Source of the DNA: Bacteroidales bacterium
GTDB taxonomy: Bacteria > Bacteroidota > Bacteroidia > Bacteroidales > Bacteroidaceae
NCBI GenBank assembly: GCA_029227175.1
Contig: JAQXZK010000028.1
Location: 1 to 52,931 of the forward strand
Length of the DNA: 52,931 nt
Direction: 5' to 3'
This document shows, piece after piece, positions 34,900 through 43,304 of this stretch. The stretch's first letter is position 1. Each line of letters begins with the position of its first letter. The notes under the pieces were generated by a model. It was not told the DNA's origin. It made no database searches and saw only the letters and a program-made list of their open reading frames with translations. The translations under genes and the position numbers were made by a program.

Positions 34900-37725
34900 A
34901 TGAAGAATTTACTGAAAGTATTCGCTACGTGCGCCGCACTTTTGTGCTGCACTACCGCAACATTTGCACAGCAAATGCCCCCTATCCCGGTCGACCAGAA
35001 GGTGCGCATCGGCAAATTGGAAAACGGATTGACCTATTACATTCGTCACAACGAGAAACCGGAAAACCGCGTGGAATTTTATATTGCACAAAAAGTGGGT
35101 TCTATTTTGGAAGAACCTCAACAAAGAGGTTTGGCACACTTTCTGGAACATATGGCGTTCAACGGTACTAAGAACTTCCCCGGAGACGAAAACGGACTGA
35201 GCATCGTTCAGTGGTGTGAAAGCAAAGGCATCAAGTTTGGTACCAACCTCAACGCCTATACCTCGGTAGACGAGACTGTTTACAATATCAGTAACGTACC
35301 TACTGAAAAGGAAGCCGTAATCGATAGCTGTCTGCTTATTCTGCACGACTGGAGCAACTTTATCTTACTCAAGGACGAAGAAATCGATAAAGAACGTGGT
35401 GTAATCCACGAAGAATGGCGCAGCCGCAACAGCGGCATATTGAGACTCTATACAGAGGCCTCTTCTATCATGTATAAAGGGTCTAAGTATGCCGACTGCA
35501 TGCCGATTGGTAGCATAGACGTCATTGATAATTTCTCCTACCAGACCATTCGCGACTACTATAATAAATGGTATCGTCCCGACCTCCAAGGTATTATTGT
35601 GGTGGGTGACATTGACGTAGATGTCATCGAAGGCAAGATTAAACAAACATTCTCAGACATCAAGAAACCGGAAAATGCAGCTGATCGCATTTATTACAAT
35701 GTACCGGACAATGAAGATACTTATATTTACATTGGCAAAGACAAGGAAGTTGGCGATGCCTCTTTCAATATCTTCTTCAAGCATGATGTTGCTACCACAG
35801 AAGAAAAGGGTAATATGGCTTTTCTCGTCCAGCGTTACGTGCTCAACATGATTAGCAGCATGCTGAATGAGCGCTTCGAGGAAATATCTCACAAGGCCGA
35901 TGCTCCTTTCACCGGAGCCGGTGTAAGCTATGGAGAGTTCTTCCTGGCCAAGACAAAGGATGCCTTCACTGCTTCTGTCGAATCTAAGCCCGAAATGATT
36001 CAGACTGCGCTTCAGGCACTGCTCACTGAAATCGAACGCGCCCGTCGCTTCGGATTCACGGAAGGCGAATACCAGCGTGCCAAAGCGAACTTCCTGCAGA
36101 AAATTGAAACACAATATAACGAACGTGACAAAACAGACAACAGAAGGTTCGTACGCGAATGTCAAACCCACTTCCTGGATGGAGAACCGATGGCCGGCAT
36201 CGAGTTTGAGTATACATTCTTCAACCAGATAGTACCAAACATTCCGTTGCAAGCTATCAATCAAACGATTCCACAGCTCATTACAGAAAAGAACCAGGTA
36301 GTGATGATGACCATGCCCGACAAAGAAGGAATCAAGGTTCCAACGCAGGACGAGGTATTGGTAGCCATCAAGGGAATGAAGGATCTGCAGGTAGAGGCAT
36401 ACGTAGACCAGGTTTCAAACGAGCCCCTCATCGCACAACTGCCTAAACCGGGCAAAATCAAGAGCGAAAAGCCTGGAAAATTCGGCACGACAGAGTTTGT
36501 GCTGGACAATGGTGTGAAAGTTTATGTAAAGAAGACGGACTTCGAAGCCGACAAAATCCGTATGTCAGCAGTCAGCTTTGGTGGCTCTTCTCTGTTCGAA
36601 CCAAACGATTTGATTAACACCGACAATTTCAATGACGTGATATCATTAGGTGGTGTGGGTAATTTCACACTCACAGAACTAAACAAGGCACTTGCCGGTA
36701 AGAATGTGGATGTGAATCTCTCATTAGGCAACACACAGGAAGGCCTCAACGGACATAGTTCTGTAAAAGACTTCGAAACGCTGATGCAGCTTACCTATTT
36801 GTCATTTACTGCTCCACACAAGGACAGGGAGGCATTCGACGCGTTCGTGAAACGCACAAAGACCCAGTTGGAAGCAGCACAGGCCAATCCGCTGTCAACC
36901 ATCAACGACACTATCTTGTTGGCACTTTATGGCAATCACCCACGCAATCTCTTTATCACTCCTGAAAAGATAGATGAACTGAATTACGACCGTGTATTCG
37001 AGATTCATAAGAACCGATTCGGCAATGCCGGTGACTTCACCTTTATCATCGTGGGCAACATCGACCTCGAAACAGCTCGTCCGCTCATTGCACAATACCT
37101 CGGTGCTCTCCCCGGCAAGAAACACACTGAAACGTTCCGTGACAACAAGCACGACATTCTGCCAGGCATCCGCACCAAGGAATATGCGAAAGAACAACAG
37201 ACTCCTATGGCATCAAATATCATGGTGTACTCAGGCAATATGGACTATACGCTCCGCAACCAGACTCTGATGTCTGTCTACAGTCAGACAATGAGAATGG
37301 TGTTCACGGAGGAGATTCGCGAGAAGGAAGGCGGCACCTATGGTGTTTCTTGTTCAGGTATTCTCAGCCACTATCCCAAAGCTGATGCTATCCTGGAGAT
37401 TTTCTACCAAACCGATCCGGACAAGAAGGAACATCTGAACCAGCGCATCGAAGCGTTAGTGAAAGCATCTATGACCGACGGACCAACCGCAGACCACCTG
37501 CAAAAGGCGAAGGAGTACATGCTCAAGACGTTCAAAGATAATCAGAAAGAGAACTCTTATTGGATGAATGTTCTTGAAGAATATATTACTGACGGCATTG
37601 ACTTGACCGAAAACTACGAAGCGCTCGTCAACAGCATCTCCATTGAGGATGTCAAGAACTTTGCTGCCGGTCTGCTGAGCCAGAACAATAAGGTAACTGT
37701 CATCATGACCGCACCTAAGAAATGA
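34900..37725 (+). CDS. Secreted M16-family zinc peptidase
   Basis: A 941-residue pitrilysin-type peptidase with two M16 halves, exported by a signal peptide (about residues 1-24, ending TFA-Q). The inverted zinc motif is H80-F-L-E83-H84. The distal Glu ligand is expected in the ERGVIHEEWRS block. The second half (about residues 520-941) lacks HxxEH, as usual for the inactive partner half. It likely degrades peptides in the periplasm as a clam-shell. It is 60 nt after the FtsX-like gene and may be separately transcribed: TAATTTTC just before resembles a -7 box with one mismatch. Confidence 0.94.
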   Translation: MKNLLKVFATCAALLCCTTATFAQQMPPIPVDQKVRIGKLENGLTYYIRHNEKPENRVEFYIAQKVGSILEEPQQRGLAHFLEHMAFNGTKNFPGDENGLSIVQWCESKGIKFGTNLNAYTSVDETVYNISNVPTEKEAVIDSCLLILHDWSNFILLKDEEIDKERGVIHEEWRSRNSGILRLYTEASSIMYKGSKYADCMPIGSIDVIDNFSYQTIRDYYNKWYRPDLQGIIVVGDIDVDVIEGKIKQTFSDIKKPENAADRIYYNVPDNEDTYIYIGKDKEVGDASFNIFFKHDVATTEEKGNMAFLVQRYVLNMISSMLNERFEEISHKADAPFTGAGVSYGEFFLAKTKDAFTASVESKPEMIQTALQALLTEIERARRFGFTEGEYQRAKANFLQKIETQYNERDKTDNRRFVRECQTHFLDGEPMAGIEFEYTFFNQIVPNIPLQAINQTIPQLITEKNQVVMMTMPDKEGIKVPTQDEVLVAIKGMKDLQVEAYVDQVSNEPLIAQLPKPGKIKSEKPGKFGTTEFVLDNGVKVYVKKTDFEADKIRMSAVSFGGSSLFEPNDLINTDNFNDVISLGGVGNFTLTELNKALAGKNVDVNLSLGNTQEGLNGHSSVKDFETLMQLTYLSFTAPHKDREAFDAFVKRTKTQLEAAQANPLSTINDTILLALYGNHPRNLFITPEKIDELNYDRVFEIHKNRFGNAGDFTFIIVGNIDLETARPLIAQYLGALPGKKHTETFRDNKHDILPGIRTKEYAKEQQTPMASNIMVYSGNMDYTLRNQTLMSVYSQTMRMVFTEEIREKEGGTYGVSCSGILSHYPKADAILEIFYQTDPDKKEHLNQRIEALVKASMTDGPTADHLQKAKEYMLKTFKDNQKENSYWMNVLEEYITDGIDLTENYEALVNSISIEDVKNFAAGLLSQNNKVTVIMTAPKK

Positions 37726-37807
37726 CCATTGGCAATACCGAAACCTCATTCATCAAAACAAAAGAAACTGACTTTTCAACATTCATACCATCAACAAACA
37801 TTCGCTT

Positions 37808-39292
37808 ATGCTATTCTTTGACCTCAGAAAGCAAAAGAAGTTAGCCGACGAGCGAAATCCAATGTTTGAACAAAACAGGGCAGGAAAGTACCTCATGTAC
37901 TTCATGTCCCTGTTTTGGATTGGATACCTCATATTCTTTGGTACGCTCTTTGCCTTCGCTCTCGATAACGAAGGCAAAGAGCCTTACCACATGATAAACG
38001 CCGGACTCCTCTTCTTCTCCATCATTGATTTCTGTCTCAGAATTCCCTTCACCAAGACACCGTCTCAGGAGATAAAGCCCTACCTCCTCTTGCCCATCAA
38101 GCGGCAGCGACTCATTGATTTCCTGCTCATCCGCTCGGGACTGGAAGCCTTCAACATCATCTGGCTGTTCTTCTTTGTTCCGTTCGGTCTATTTACGGTG
38201 GTAAGATACTATGGCTTTATGGCTCTGATTACCTATGCCATCGGCATCTGGCTGTTGACAATCATCAACAACTACTGGTACCTGCTTTGCCGTACGCTCT
38301 TTGACACCAACGTTTGCTGGGTTTTGCTGCCTCTTGCAACATATGGAGGACTACTGGCTCTCGCCCTGATTCCCGACAACAGTCCAATCTACTCATTGAG
38401 TACAGACCTCGGCGAACTTATTATCTGGGAGAACCCCCTACTTGCCTTTGTAGGTATAGCGGCTGTCATTGCCATCCTGTGGATGGTCAACCGCACCGTC
38501 ATCAGCAAGGTGTTCTACAAGGAGGCAAACCATGTAGCCGACACAAAGGTGAAGCACGTCTCCAACTACAGGTTCTTAGACAGGTATGGTGAAGTGGGCG
38601 AATACATGCGCCTGGAGCTTAAGCTGCTCTTCCGTAACAAGACCTGCAAGGTGAGCACGCGTTCGGCCTTTGCCGTTGTCCTGATGTTCTCCATCCTCGT
38701 CTGTTTGGATCTATATGGCCAAGCGGGAACCAACTTCCTCATCCTGTATAACTACGTACTCTTCGGACTGACCACGCTCAGCGGAATCATGAGCTACGAG
38801 GGAAACTACATTGACGGACTGATGACTCGTAAGGAGTCCATCTACACCCTGTTGCGCTCCAAGTATATCCTCTACTCGCTGGCCGAATGTATTCCTTTCC
38901 TCTTGATGATTCCGGCTGCCTGCATGGGCAAAGTCTCCATCCTGACGAGTTTTTCATTTGCCATCCTGACGTGCGGCTTAGTATTCTTCTTGCTCTTCCA
39001 ACTTGCTGTGTATAACAAGACAACGGTTTCGCTCATGGCCAAGATGACCAGCCGACAGAACAACAACGTGGGCATCCAGTTACTTCTGACAGCCGGAGCC
39101 TTCGGCCTTCCACTGCTCATCCAGTTTGTTTGTTCCTCACTCTTTAACGACTGGGTTGCCGACCTCAGCATGCTGCTCATCGGCTTTGCATTCATCATCA
39201 CCTCGCCCCGTTGGCTCATGAATGTGTACCATCGCTTCATGAAACGACGTTATACCAACATGGAGAACCTGCGCAGCACGCGACAGAAGTAA
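37808..39292 (+). CDS. DUF5687 ABC-type membrane protein
   Basis: A 494-residue integral membrane protein with about ten to twelve helices and a short cytoplasmic N-terminus (KQKKLADERNPMFEQNRAGKY). The family is Bacteroidota-specific and behaves as the permease partner of the ABC ATPase encoded after it (66-nt gap). Substrate is unknown. Basic cytoplasmic loops, such as the one around residues 235-260, could contact the ATPase. Confidence 0.8.
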   Translation: MLFFDLRKQKKLADERNPMFEQNRAGKYLMYFMSLFWIGYLIFFGTLFAFALDNEGKEPYHMINAGLLFFSIIDFCLRIPFTKTPSQEIKPYLLLPIKRQRLIDFLLIRSGLEAFNIIWLFFFVPFGLFTVVRYYGFMALITYAIGIWLLTIINNYWYLLCRTLFDTNVCWVLLPLATYGGLLALALIPDNSPIYSLSTDLGELIIWENPLLAFVGIAAVIAILWMVNRTVISKVFYKEANHVADTKVKHVSNYRFLDRYGEVGEYMRLELKLLFRNKTCKVSTRSAFAVVLMFSILVCLDLYGQAGTNFLILYNYVLFGLTTLSGIMSYEGNYIDGLMTRKESIYTLLRSKYILYSLAECIPFLLMIPAACMGKVSILTSFSFAILTCGLVFFLLFQLAVYNKTTVSLMAKMTSRQNNNVGIQLLLTAGAFGLPLLIQFVCSSLFNDWVADLSMLLIGFAFIITSPRWLMNVYHRFMKRRYTNMENLRSTRQK

Positions 39293-39358
39293 TCGGAAAG
39301 TCTGCATACAGGAACCAACAAGCAAACCTTTTGTTACATTTTTTGAGATACAACAGTC

Positions 39359-40090
39359 ATGATTAAAATAGAAAATCTCCGCAAGAATTTCGGTGAAAAG
39401 ATAGCAACCGACATTCCCAATTATGAAATCCGTCAGGGAGAGATCCTCGGTCTTGTGGGCAATAATGGCGCCGGAAAGACAACCCTTTTCCGACTCATCC
39501 TCGACCTTACCAAAGCCGATAGCGGAAATGTGCAGATAGACGGAATCGCCGTCGAGAAAAGTGAAGAGTGGAAACAGTTCACCGGTGCCTTCATCGATGA
39601 CGGTTTTCTCATCGACTACCTCACTCCCGAAGAGTATTTCTACTTCCTGGGCCGCGTGAACGGTCTCTCCAAGGAGACGGTAGATGAGCGGCTGAAGAGA
39701 TTCGAACGATTCATGAACGGCGAAATCCTGAATCAGAACAAGTATATCCGCAATTTCTCCGCCGGAAACAAACAGAAGATAGGCATCATCTCGGCCATGC
39801 TCCACCACCCACGGCTACTCATCTTAGACGAGCCGTTCAACTTCCTGGACCCCACCTCGCAGGCTATCGTCAAGCACGTCCTGAAGCTGTATTGTGAAGA
39901 GCATAACGCTACCATCCTCATCTCCTCGCACAACCTCACCCATACCATCGACATCAGTACCCGCATTGCCTTGCTTGAGAGCGGACACATCATCCGCGAC
40001 CTTGCCAATGTCGAAGGCTCTGCCGAGAAGGAACTTGAAGACTACTTTGAGGTGAAGTTTGAAGAAGAGACCGAACCCGAAAATGTCTGA
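39359..40090 (+). CDS. ABC transporter ATP-binding protein
   Basis: A 243-residue ATPase with Walker A GNNGAGKT (residues 34-41), signature NFSAGNKQKIGII, Walker B LLILDEPFNFLDP and switch His in ISSHNL. It belongs to the CcmA-like branch used by exporters. The acidic tail (FEEETEPENV) is typical. It is transcribed after the DUF5687 permease and ends 2 nt before the HAD phosphatase, so all three are probably one operon. Confidence 0.93.
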   Translation: MIKIENLRKNFGEKIATDIPNYEIRQGEILGLVGNNGAGKTTLFRLILDLTKADSGNVQIDGIAVEKSEEWKQFTGAFIDDGFLIDYLTPEEYFYFLGRVNGLSKETVDERLKRFERFMNGEILNQNKYIRNFSAGNKQKIGIISAMLHHPRLLILDEPFNFLDPTSQAIVKHVLKLYCEEHNATILISSHNLTHTIDISTRIALLESGHIIRDLANVEGSAEKELEDYFEVKFEEETEPENV

Positions 40091-40092
40091 CC

Positions 40093-40734
40093 ATGAGTTA
40101 CAACACCTATCTTTTTGACTTTGACTACACGCTGTGTGATTCTTCTGAGGGAATCATCATGTCATATCAGCACGTCCTGCATAGCCACGGCTATCATGAC
40201 GTGTCGGATGACACGATACGGCTCACCATCGGCAAGACGCTGGTCGACAGTTTCAGCATCATGACCGGCGTGACCGACAAGGCCACCCTGCAACAATGGC
40301 ATGAGGAGTATGTGCGTTTTGCCGACACCTGCATGACGCAACACACCTACTTTTTTCCTGAGACCAAAGACGTCCTCCTGCAACTGAAAGAAAAGGGGAC
40401 CCACCTGGGAATCATTTCCACCAAGTATGCCTACCGAATCACCCGCTTCATGGAACAGCATTTCCCGACCGATTTCTTCGACATCGTGGTGGGCATAGAA
40501 AGCGTCAAAGAACCCAAGCCATCACCCGAGGGACTTCTACTGGCCGTCCGTCATGTCGGCGAACCTCTCAACCGGGTGCTCTATCTTGGTGACAATGTCA
40601 TTGACGCACAGACGGCGCGCGATGCCAGGGTAGACTTCTGCGGCATTCTGCACGGACCGACCTCGAAGCAAGACCTCGAGCCTTATCCGCACGTTGCCCT
40701 ATTGCCCGACCTATGCGGCATCCTTAGTCTCTAA
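40093..40734 (+). CDS. HAD-family phosphatase (phosphoglycolate phosphatase-like)
   Basis: A 213-residue HAD hydrolase with the four motifs in order: D9-F-D11-Y-T near the N-terminus (motif I), IISTKYA (motif II), KEPKPSP (motif III Lys) and LGDNVIDAQTARDA (motif IV). A helical cap lies between motif I and II (about residues 15-90), which fits the Gph/beta-phosphoglucomutase-like group. The substrate is not determined. It follows the ABC ATPase by 2 nt. Confidence 0.88.
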   Translation: MSYNTYLFDFDYTLCDSSEGIIMSYQHVLHSHGYHDVSDDTIRLTIGKTLVDSFSIMTGVTDKATLQQWHEEYVRFADTCMTQHTYFFPETKDVLLQLKEKGTHLGIISTKYAYRITRFMEQHFPTDFFDIVVGIESVKEPKPSPEGLLLAVRHVGEPLNRVLYLGDNVIDAQTARDARVDFCGILHGPTSKQDLEPYPHVALLPDLCGILSL

Positions 40735-40802
40735 CCCAAAAAAAATGGTCATTTAGATAAAAATAATTAGTGCGCTCACTATCAAAATTCAGCATATAAT
40801 TG

Positions 40803-40810
40803 TATATTTG
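40803..40810 (+). promoter_or_regulatory. -7 box upstream of a short G-tract ORF
   Basis: TATATTTG matches TAnnTTTG, 21 nt before the ATG at 40832, with AAAGGAG (40817-40823) in between as a plausible ribosome-binding site. Confidence 0.45.
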
Positions 40811-40831
40811 CATCAGAAAGGAGTCAAGGCT

Positions 40832-40921
40832 ATGTATGCCATTATCAACAAATCTGTCATTCTCAAAAAAATAACGGGGGGGGGTAATTTTCACATCCTC
40901 CATCGTTCCAACATGCCTTGA
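40832..40921 (+). CDS. Short ORF (29 codons) with a nine-G tract
   Basis: ATG at 40832 lies 8 nt after AAAGGAG and 21 nt after a TAnnTTTG box, so expression is plausible. The peptide (starting MYAIINKSVILKK) has no recognised family. A run of nine G (40876-40884) sits mid-ORF. With nine G the ORF ends at 40921. With eight it would read on without a stop into the frame of the lipoprotein at 41019. With ten it would stop right after the G-run. It may be a leader peptide or a chance ORF. Confidence 0.3.
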   Translation: MYAIINKSVILKKITGGGNFHILHRSNMP

Positions 40922-40930
40922 CCACTGCAA

Positions 40931-40975
40931 CAAGGGTGACTACGCACAGTCTTCGGATCTGCGTAGTCGTCCTTG
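40931..40975 (+). terminator. Long hairpin with TTCG tetraloop between the small ORF and the lipoprotein
   Basis: CAAGG (40931-40935) pairs with CCTTG (40971-40975), GACTACGCA (40938-40946) with TGCGTAGTC (40960-40968), and GTC/GAT closes a TTCG tetraloop. There is a 2x2 internal loop. No T-run follows, so it could be an attenuator or RNA-stability element rather than a simple terminator. Confidence 0.55.
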
Positions 40976-41002
40976 CCTGTTTCAAAACACATTCACAAAT
41001 AA

Positions 41003-41010
41003 TATTTTTG
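41003..41010 (+). promoter_or_regulatory. -7 box upstream of the lipoprotein
   Basis: TATTTTTG matches TAnnTTTG but lies only 8 nt before the ATG at 41019, so a transcript from it would be nearly leaderless or start within the gene. It may be chance. Confidence 0.3.
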
Positions 41011-41018
41011 CGAACGTC

Positions 41019-41516
41019 ATGAAAAGGTTTCTGCTTTCTTTCCTTACTATTTTCCTTCTGATTGCCTGCAACACCACCCGAAGCTACGACAGAAAGGTCG
41101 CACAGACGATGCAGATGTCCAACAACCTCACTATGGAATGTTGCTACGTCATTGACACCGTCATGAAAACCTGCCGTGAACATGTGACAGAAATTATTTC
41201 TTCCGGCGGATGTAGCGCTTTGGACGAACTATACCTCACATTGGTGAGAAACGGAACTTTTGACTCTCTGAAACTTCACCAAAAAGAATTTATCGAGCAG
41301 TCATCACTCCTCTCCAACCCTCCCAAGGAAAGAGAAGAGATGTATCGTGACTTTTGCAACATAATGTTTGACGTCACCGAACTGTGCCGAGAAATCTTGT
41401 CACCGGCACAAAACTATATCGAGTACTACAACTCCTGTCACAAAATGATTGAACGCATTCTTTTAGACACCGATGCTTTCAACGTCAAACACGCAGAAAG
41501 TCTCGACAAGAAGTAG
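41019..41516 (+). CDS. Lipoprotein of unknown function
   Basis: A 165-residue protein with a lipobox (LLIAC, Cys17) and no recognised domain. The mature part is predicted to be helical, with four or more Cys (CC around residues 41-42, a Cys near 51, further ones in FCNIM, LCREI and SCHKM), a high number for a lipoprotein of this size. Positions of Cys suggest possible disulfides. Upstream lie the G-tract ORF and a long hairpin. Downstream is repeat array 2. Nothing links it to a known pathway. Confidence 0.7.
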   Translation: MKRFLLSFLTIFLLIACNTTRSYDRKVAQTMQMSNNLTMECCYVIDTVMKTCREHVTEIISSGGCSALDELYLTLVRNGTFDSLKLHQKEFIEQSSLLSNPPKEREEMYRDFCNIMFDVTELCREILSPAQNYIEYYNSCHKMIERILLDTDAFNVKHAESLDKK

Positions 41517-41564
41517 AGTAACCTCTCCCACCATTACATTTTATGACATCAGTGTGCTGAAACG

Positions 41565-42006
41565 TTCGACACACCGACAAACTCTCTTATCACGTGTGTA
41601 AAAGCACTTTGTCAGGTGACAAACCTCTCTTACACATCATCCGCAACACTTTGCTACCCCGACAAACTCTCTTATCACGTGTGTAAAAGCACTTTGTCAG
41701 GTGACAAACCTCTTTTACACATCATCCGGAATACTTTGCTACCCCGACAAACACTCTTGTCACATGTGTAAATAACCTTTGTCGGGTGACAAACCTCTTT
41801 TACACATCATCCGGAATACTTTGCTACCCCGACAAACACTCTTGTCACGTGTGTAAAAGCTCTTTGTCAGGTGACAAACATCTTTTACACATCATCCGCA
41901 ATACTTTGCTACCCCGACAAACTCTCTTGTCACGTGTGTAAACGACCTTTGCCGGGTGACAAACCTCCTTTACACATCATCCGCAATACTTTGCTACCCC
42001 GACAAA
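41565..42006. repeat. Tandem array 2: exact 85-bp dimers of 42/43-bp palindrome monomers
   Basis: Monomer starts alternate 43 and 42 bp (41565, 41608, 41650, 41693, 41735, 41778, 41820, 41863, 41905, 41948, 41990). Odd monomers (A) read TTTGCTACCCCGACAAA...CACGTGTGTAAAA. Even monomers (B) read TTTGTCAGGTGACAAA...TTTTACACATCATCC. Five A-B dimers of exactly 85 bp are followed by a truncated A. Dimers are more alike than A is to B, so amplification took place at the dimer level. The monomer belongs to the same family as array 1. Confidence 0.93.
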
Positions 42007-42075
42007 GAGCCCGAGACATGAGCAAGAGTGTTTACGAAAGAGCTAAATGCAAAACATAGAGGAAAGGGATTATCT

Positions 42076-42265
42076 CAAATCGGTCAATAGACTCGGGGCC
42101 GGTTTTGTCTATATCTTTGTCAGGCCTTCGACCACCTCATCAAAGGCATAGCAGGTTCTGTCGAGATGAAACGGGAAGCAAGATAACACGGATAGAGGTA
42201 GAAATGACCAGAAAGCATCTGAAAGCAGCGGCAAGAGCGCTTATCTGCGGTCTATTGACCGATTG
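42076..42265 (+). mobile_element. MITE-like element, copy 1 (190 bp)
   Basis: The ends are CAAATCGGTCAATAGAC (42076-42092) and the inverted GTCTATTGACCGATTG (42250-42265). The interior matches the reverse complement of 14571-14772, including GTCAGGCCTTCGACCAC and a shared CTGTCGAGATGAA block. It carries no transposase. It starts 70 bp after repeat array 2. Confidence 0.75.
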
Positions 42266-42313
42266 TGATTATGCTGGCAGTCCAACCAAGACTTGACTGG
42301 ACAAGAGGAAATG

Positions 42314-42344
42314 AGTTTGGAAGAAAGGAACAAGCTTCCAAACT
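42314..42344. terminator. Hairpin downstream of the MITE-like element
   Basis: AGTTTGGAAG (42314-42323) pairs perfectly with CTTCCAAACT (42335-42344) across an 11-nt loop. There is no T-run, so its use as a terminator is uncertain. Confidence 0.4.
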
Positions 42345-42399
42345 TGTTAACAAATCATAAATAATCAGTGCAAAGAGAACAATACGACTTATAATGTAC

Positions 42400-42407
42400 T
42401 ACGTTTG
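42400..42407 (+). promoter_or_regulatory. -7 box for the ABC-GntR-DUF2807 operon
   Basis: TACGTTTG matches TAnnTTTG, about 41 nt before the ATG at 42449. A palindrome at 42410-42431 lies directly downstream and would cover the transcription start. Confidence 0.6.
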
Positions 42408-42409
42408 CA

Positions 42410-42431
42410 GTGTACTAATTAAATAATACAC
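42410..42431. promoter_or_regulatory. Candidate GntR (YtrA-type) operator
   Basis: A 22-bp dyad runs from GTGTACTA to TAATACAC, with 18 of 22 positions symmetric. It sits between the -7 box and the first gene. A half-site copy TGTACTA occurs just upstream (near 42395). GTGTA...TACAC arms are usual for YtrA-like GntR repressors, and such a regulator is encoded in the same operon at 44161, so autoregulation is likely. Confidence 0.6.
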
Positions 42432-42448
42432 TATAACATTATCAAACC

Positions 42449-43279
42449 ATGATTGAAACAAGAAATCTGAACTATGGCTACAATAAGTCTCAGAACGTGT
42501 TGAAAGACATTAACCTTCAGATGCCTGAAGGCCACATCTATGGCATCCTGGGGAAAAACGGAGTCGGAAAATCCACACTTCTAAAGATACTTTCAGGCTC
42601 TCTGCTTACCAAAGGCGACTATACCATCGACGGAGTGTCACCTCGTTTGCGTAAAAGTTCTCTGCAAGAGAAGATCCGGCTTGTTCCTGAGAATGAGGCT
42701 ATACCGAACTGCAAGATTGAAGAATTAGGTCCAATTATGCAGAACCTGTACCCCACATTCGACAAGGGAATTTTCGAGCAGGCGATGACTGAGTTGGAAG
42801 TTCCCCGTCAGCAGAACCTGACACACATGTCGCTCGGCCAGCAAAAGAAAGCCCTGATAGCACTCTCTCTGGCATGCAACACACCCTATCTCTTCATGGA
42901 CGAACCGACCAACGGCATGGACATTCCATCCAAAAGTTCCTTCCGCAGGCTCATTGCCTCGGTGGCCAACGAGAGCAAGACCGTGCTCATCTCCACGCAT
43001 CAGGTAGACGACCTCAACGGTCTGATAGACTACATCATCATACTTGAAAACAACGGTGTGCTGCTCAGCGCTCCAATCTCCGAAATCGGCACCAGACTCT
43101 GTTTCGGTCCTAAAGAGAACGGCATGGAGGTAATCTACAGCGAACCAAGCCTACGAGGAGAATGGTGTATCACCGAAAACAAGACGGGCGAAGAAATGCC
43201 GGTCGACACCAAACTGCTCTTTACAGCCGTTGTCAAGCATCCCGAAACCTTCAAGCAAATTTTCTCTCAATCACGCTAA
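42449..43279 (+). CDS. ABC transporter ATP-binding protein of a GntR-regulated cassette
   Basis: A 276-residue ATPase with Walker A GKNGVGKS (residues 35-42), signature MSLGQQKKALIAL, Walker B YLFMDEPTNGMD and switch His in ISTHQVDDL. It belongs to the YtrB/BcrA-like group used for antibiotic-response or efflux-type transporters. The C-terminal tail is longer than in transporters of about 220 residues. The permease starts 25 nt later. Expression is probably controlled by the GntR protein encoded third in the operon. Confidence 0.92.
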   Translation: MIETRNLNYGYNKSQNVLKDINLQMPEGHIYGILGKNGVGKSTLLKILSGSLLTKGDYTIDGVSPRLRKSSLQEKIRLVPENEAIPNCKIEELGPIMQNLYPTFDKGIFEQAMTELEVPRQQNLTHMSLGQQKKALIALSLACNTPYLFMDEPTNGMDIPSKSSFRRLIASVANESKTVLISTHQVDDLNGLIDYIIILENNGVLLSAPISEIGTRLCFGPKENGMEVIYSEPSLRGEWCITENKTGEEMPVDTKLLFTAVVKHPETFKQIFSQSR

Positions 43280-43304
43280 CCTCACCCTAATAACACATGC
43301 AACC

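Larger units (their letters stand above)
41517..42448. other. Gene-free region with satellite, MITE-like element, hairpin and operator
   Basis: The 932 bp between the lipoprotein and the ABC ATPase hold repeat array 2 (41565-42006), a MITE-like element (42076-42265), a 10-bp-stem hairpin (42314-42344), a promoter box and a palindromic operator (42400-42431). A short ORF at 42105-42296 lies inside the MITE-like element and is not called as a gene. Confidence 0.75.

Noticed and set aside
40811..41018. Genuine fusion of the short ORF with the lipoprotein as the normal gene form
   Set aside because: The sequence given has nine G and is out of frame, and the lipoprotein has its own lipobox start. 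Fusion would bury the signal peptide, so it is kept only as a slippage hypothesis.
42105..42296. 63-codon ORF with a peptide pattern shared with an ORF near 14583
   Set aside because: Both lie inside copies of the MITE-like element, so peptide similarity follows from DNA homology. There is no start context, and the ends of the two ORFs diverge.
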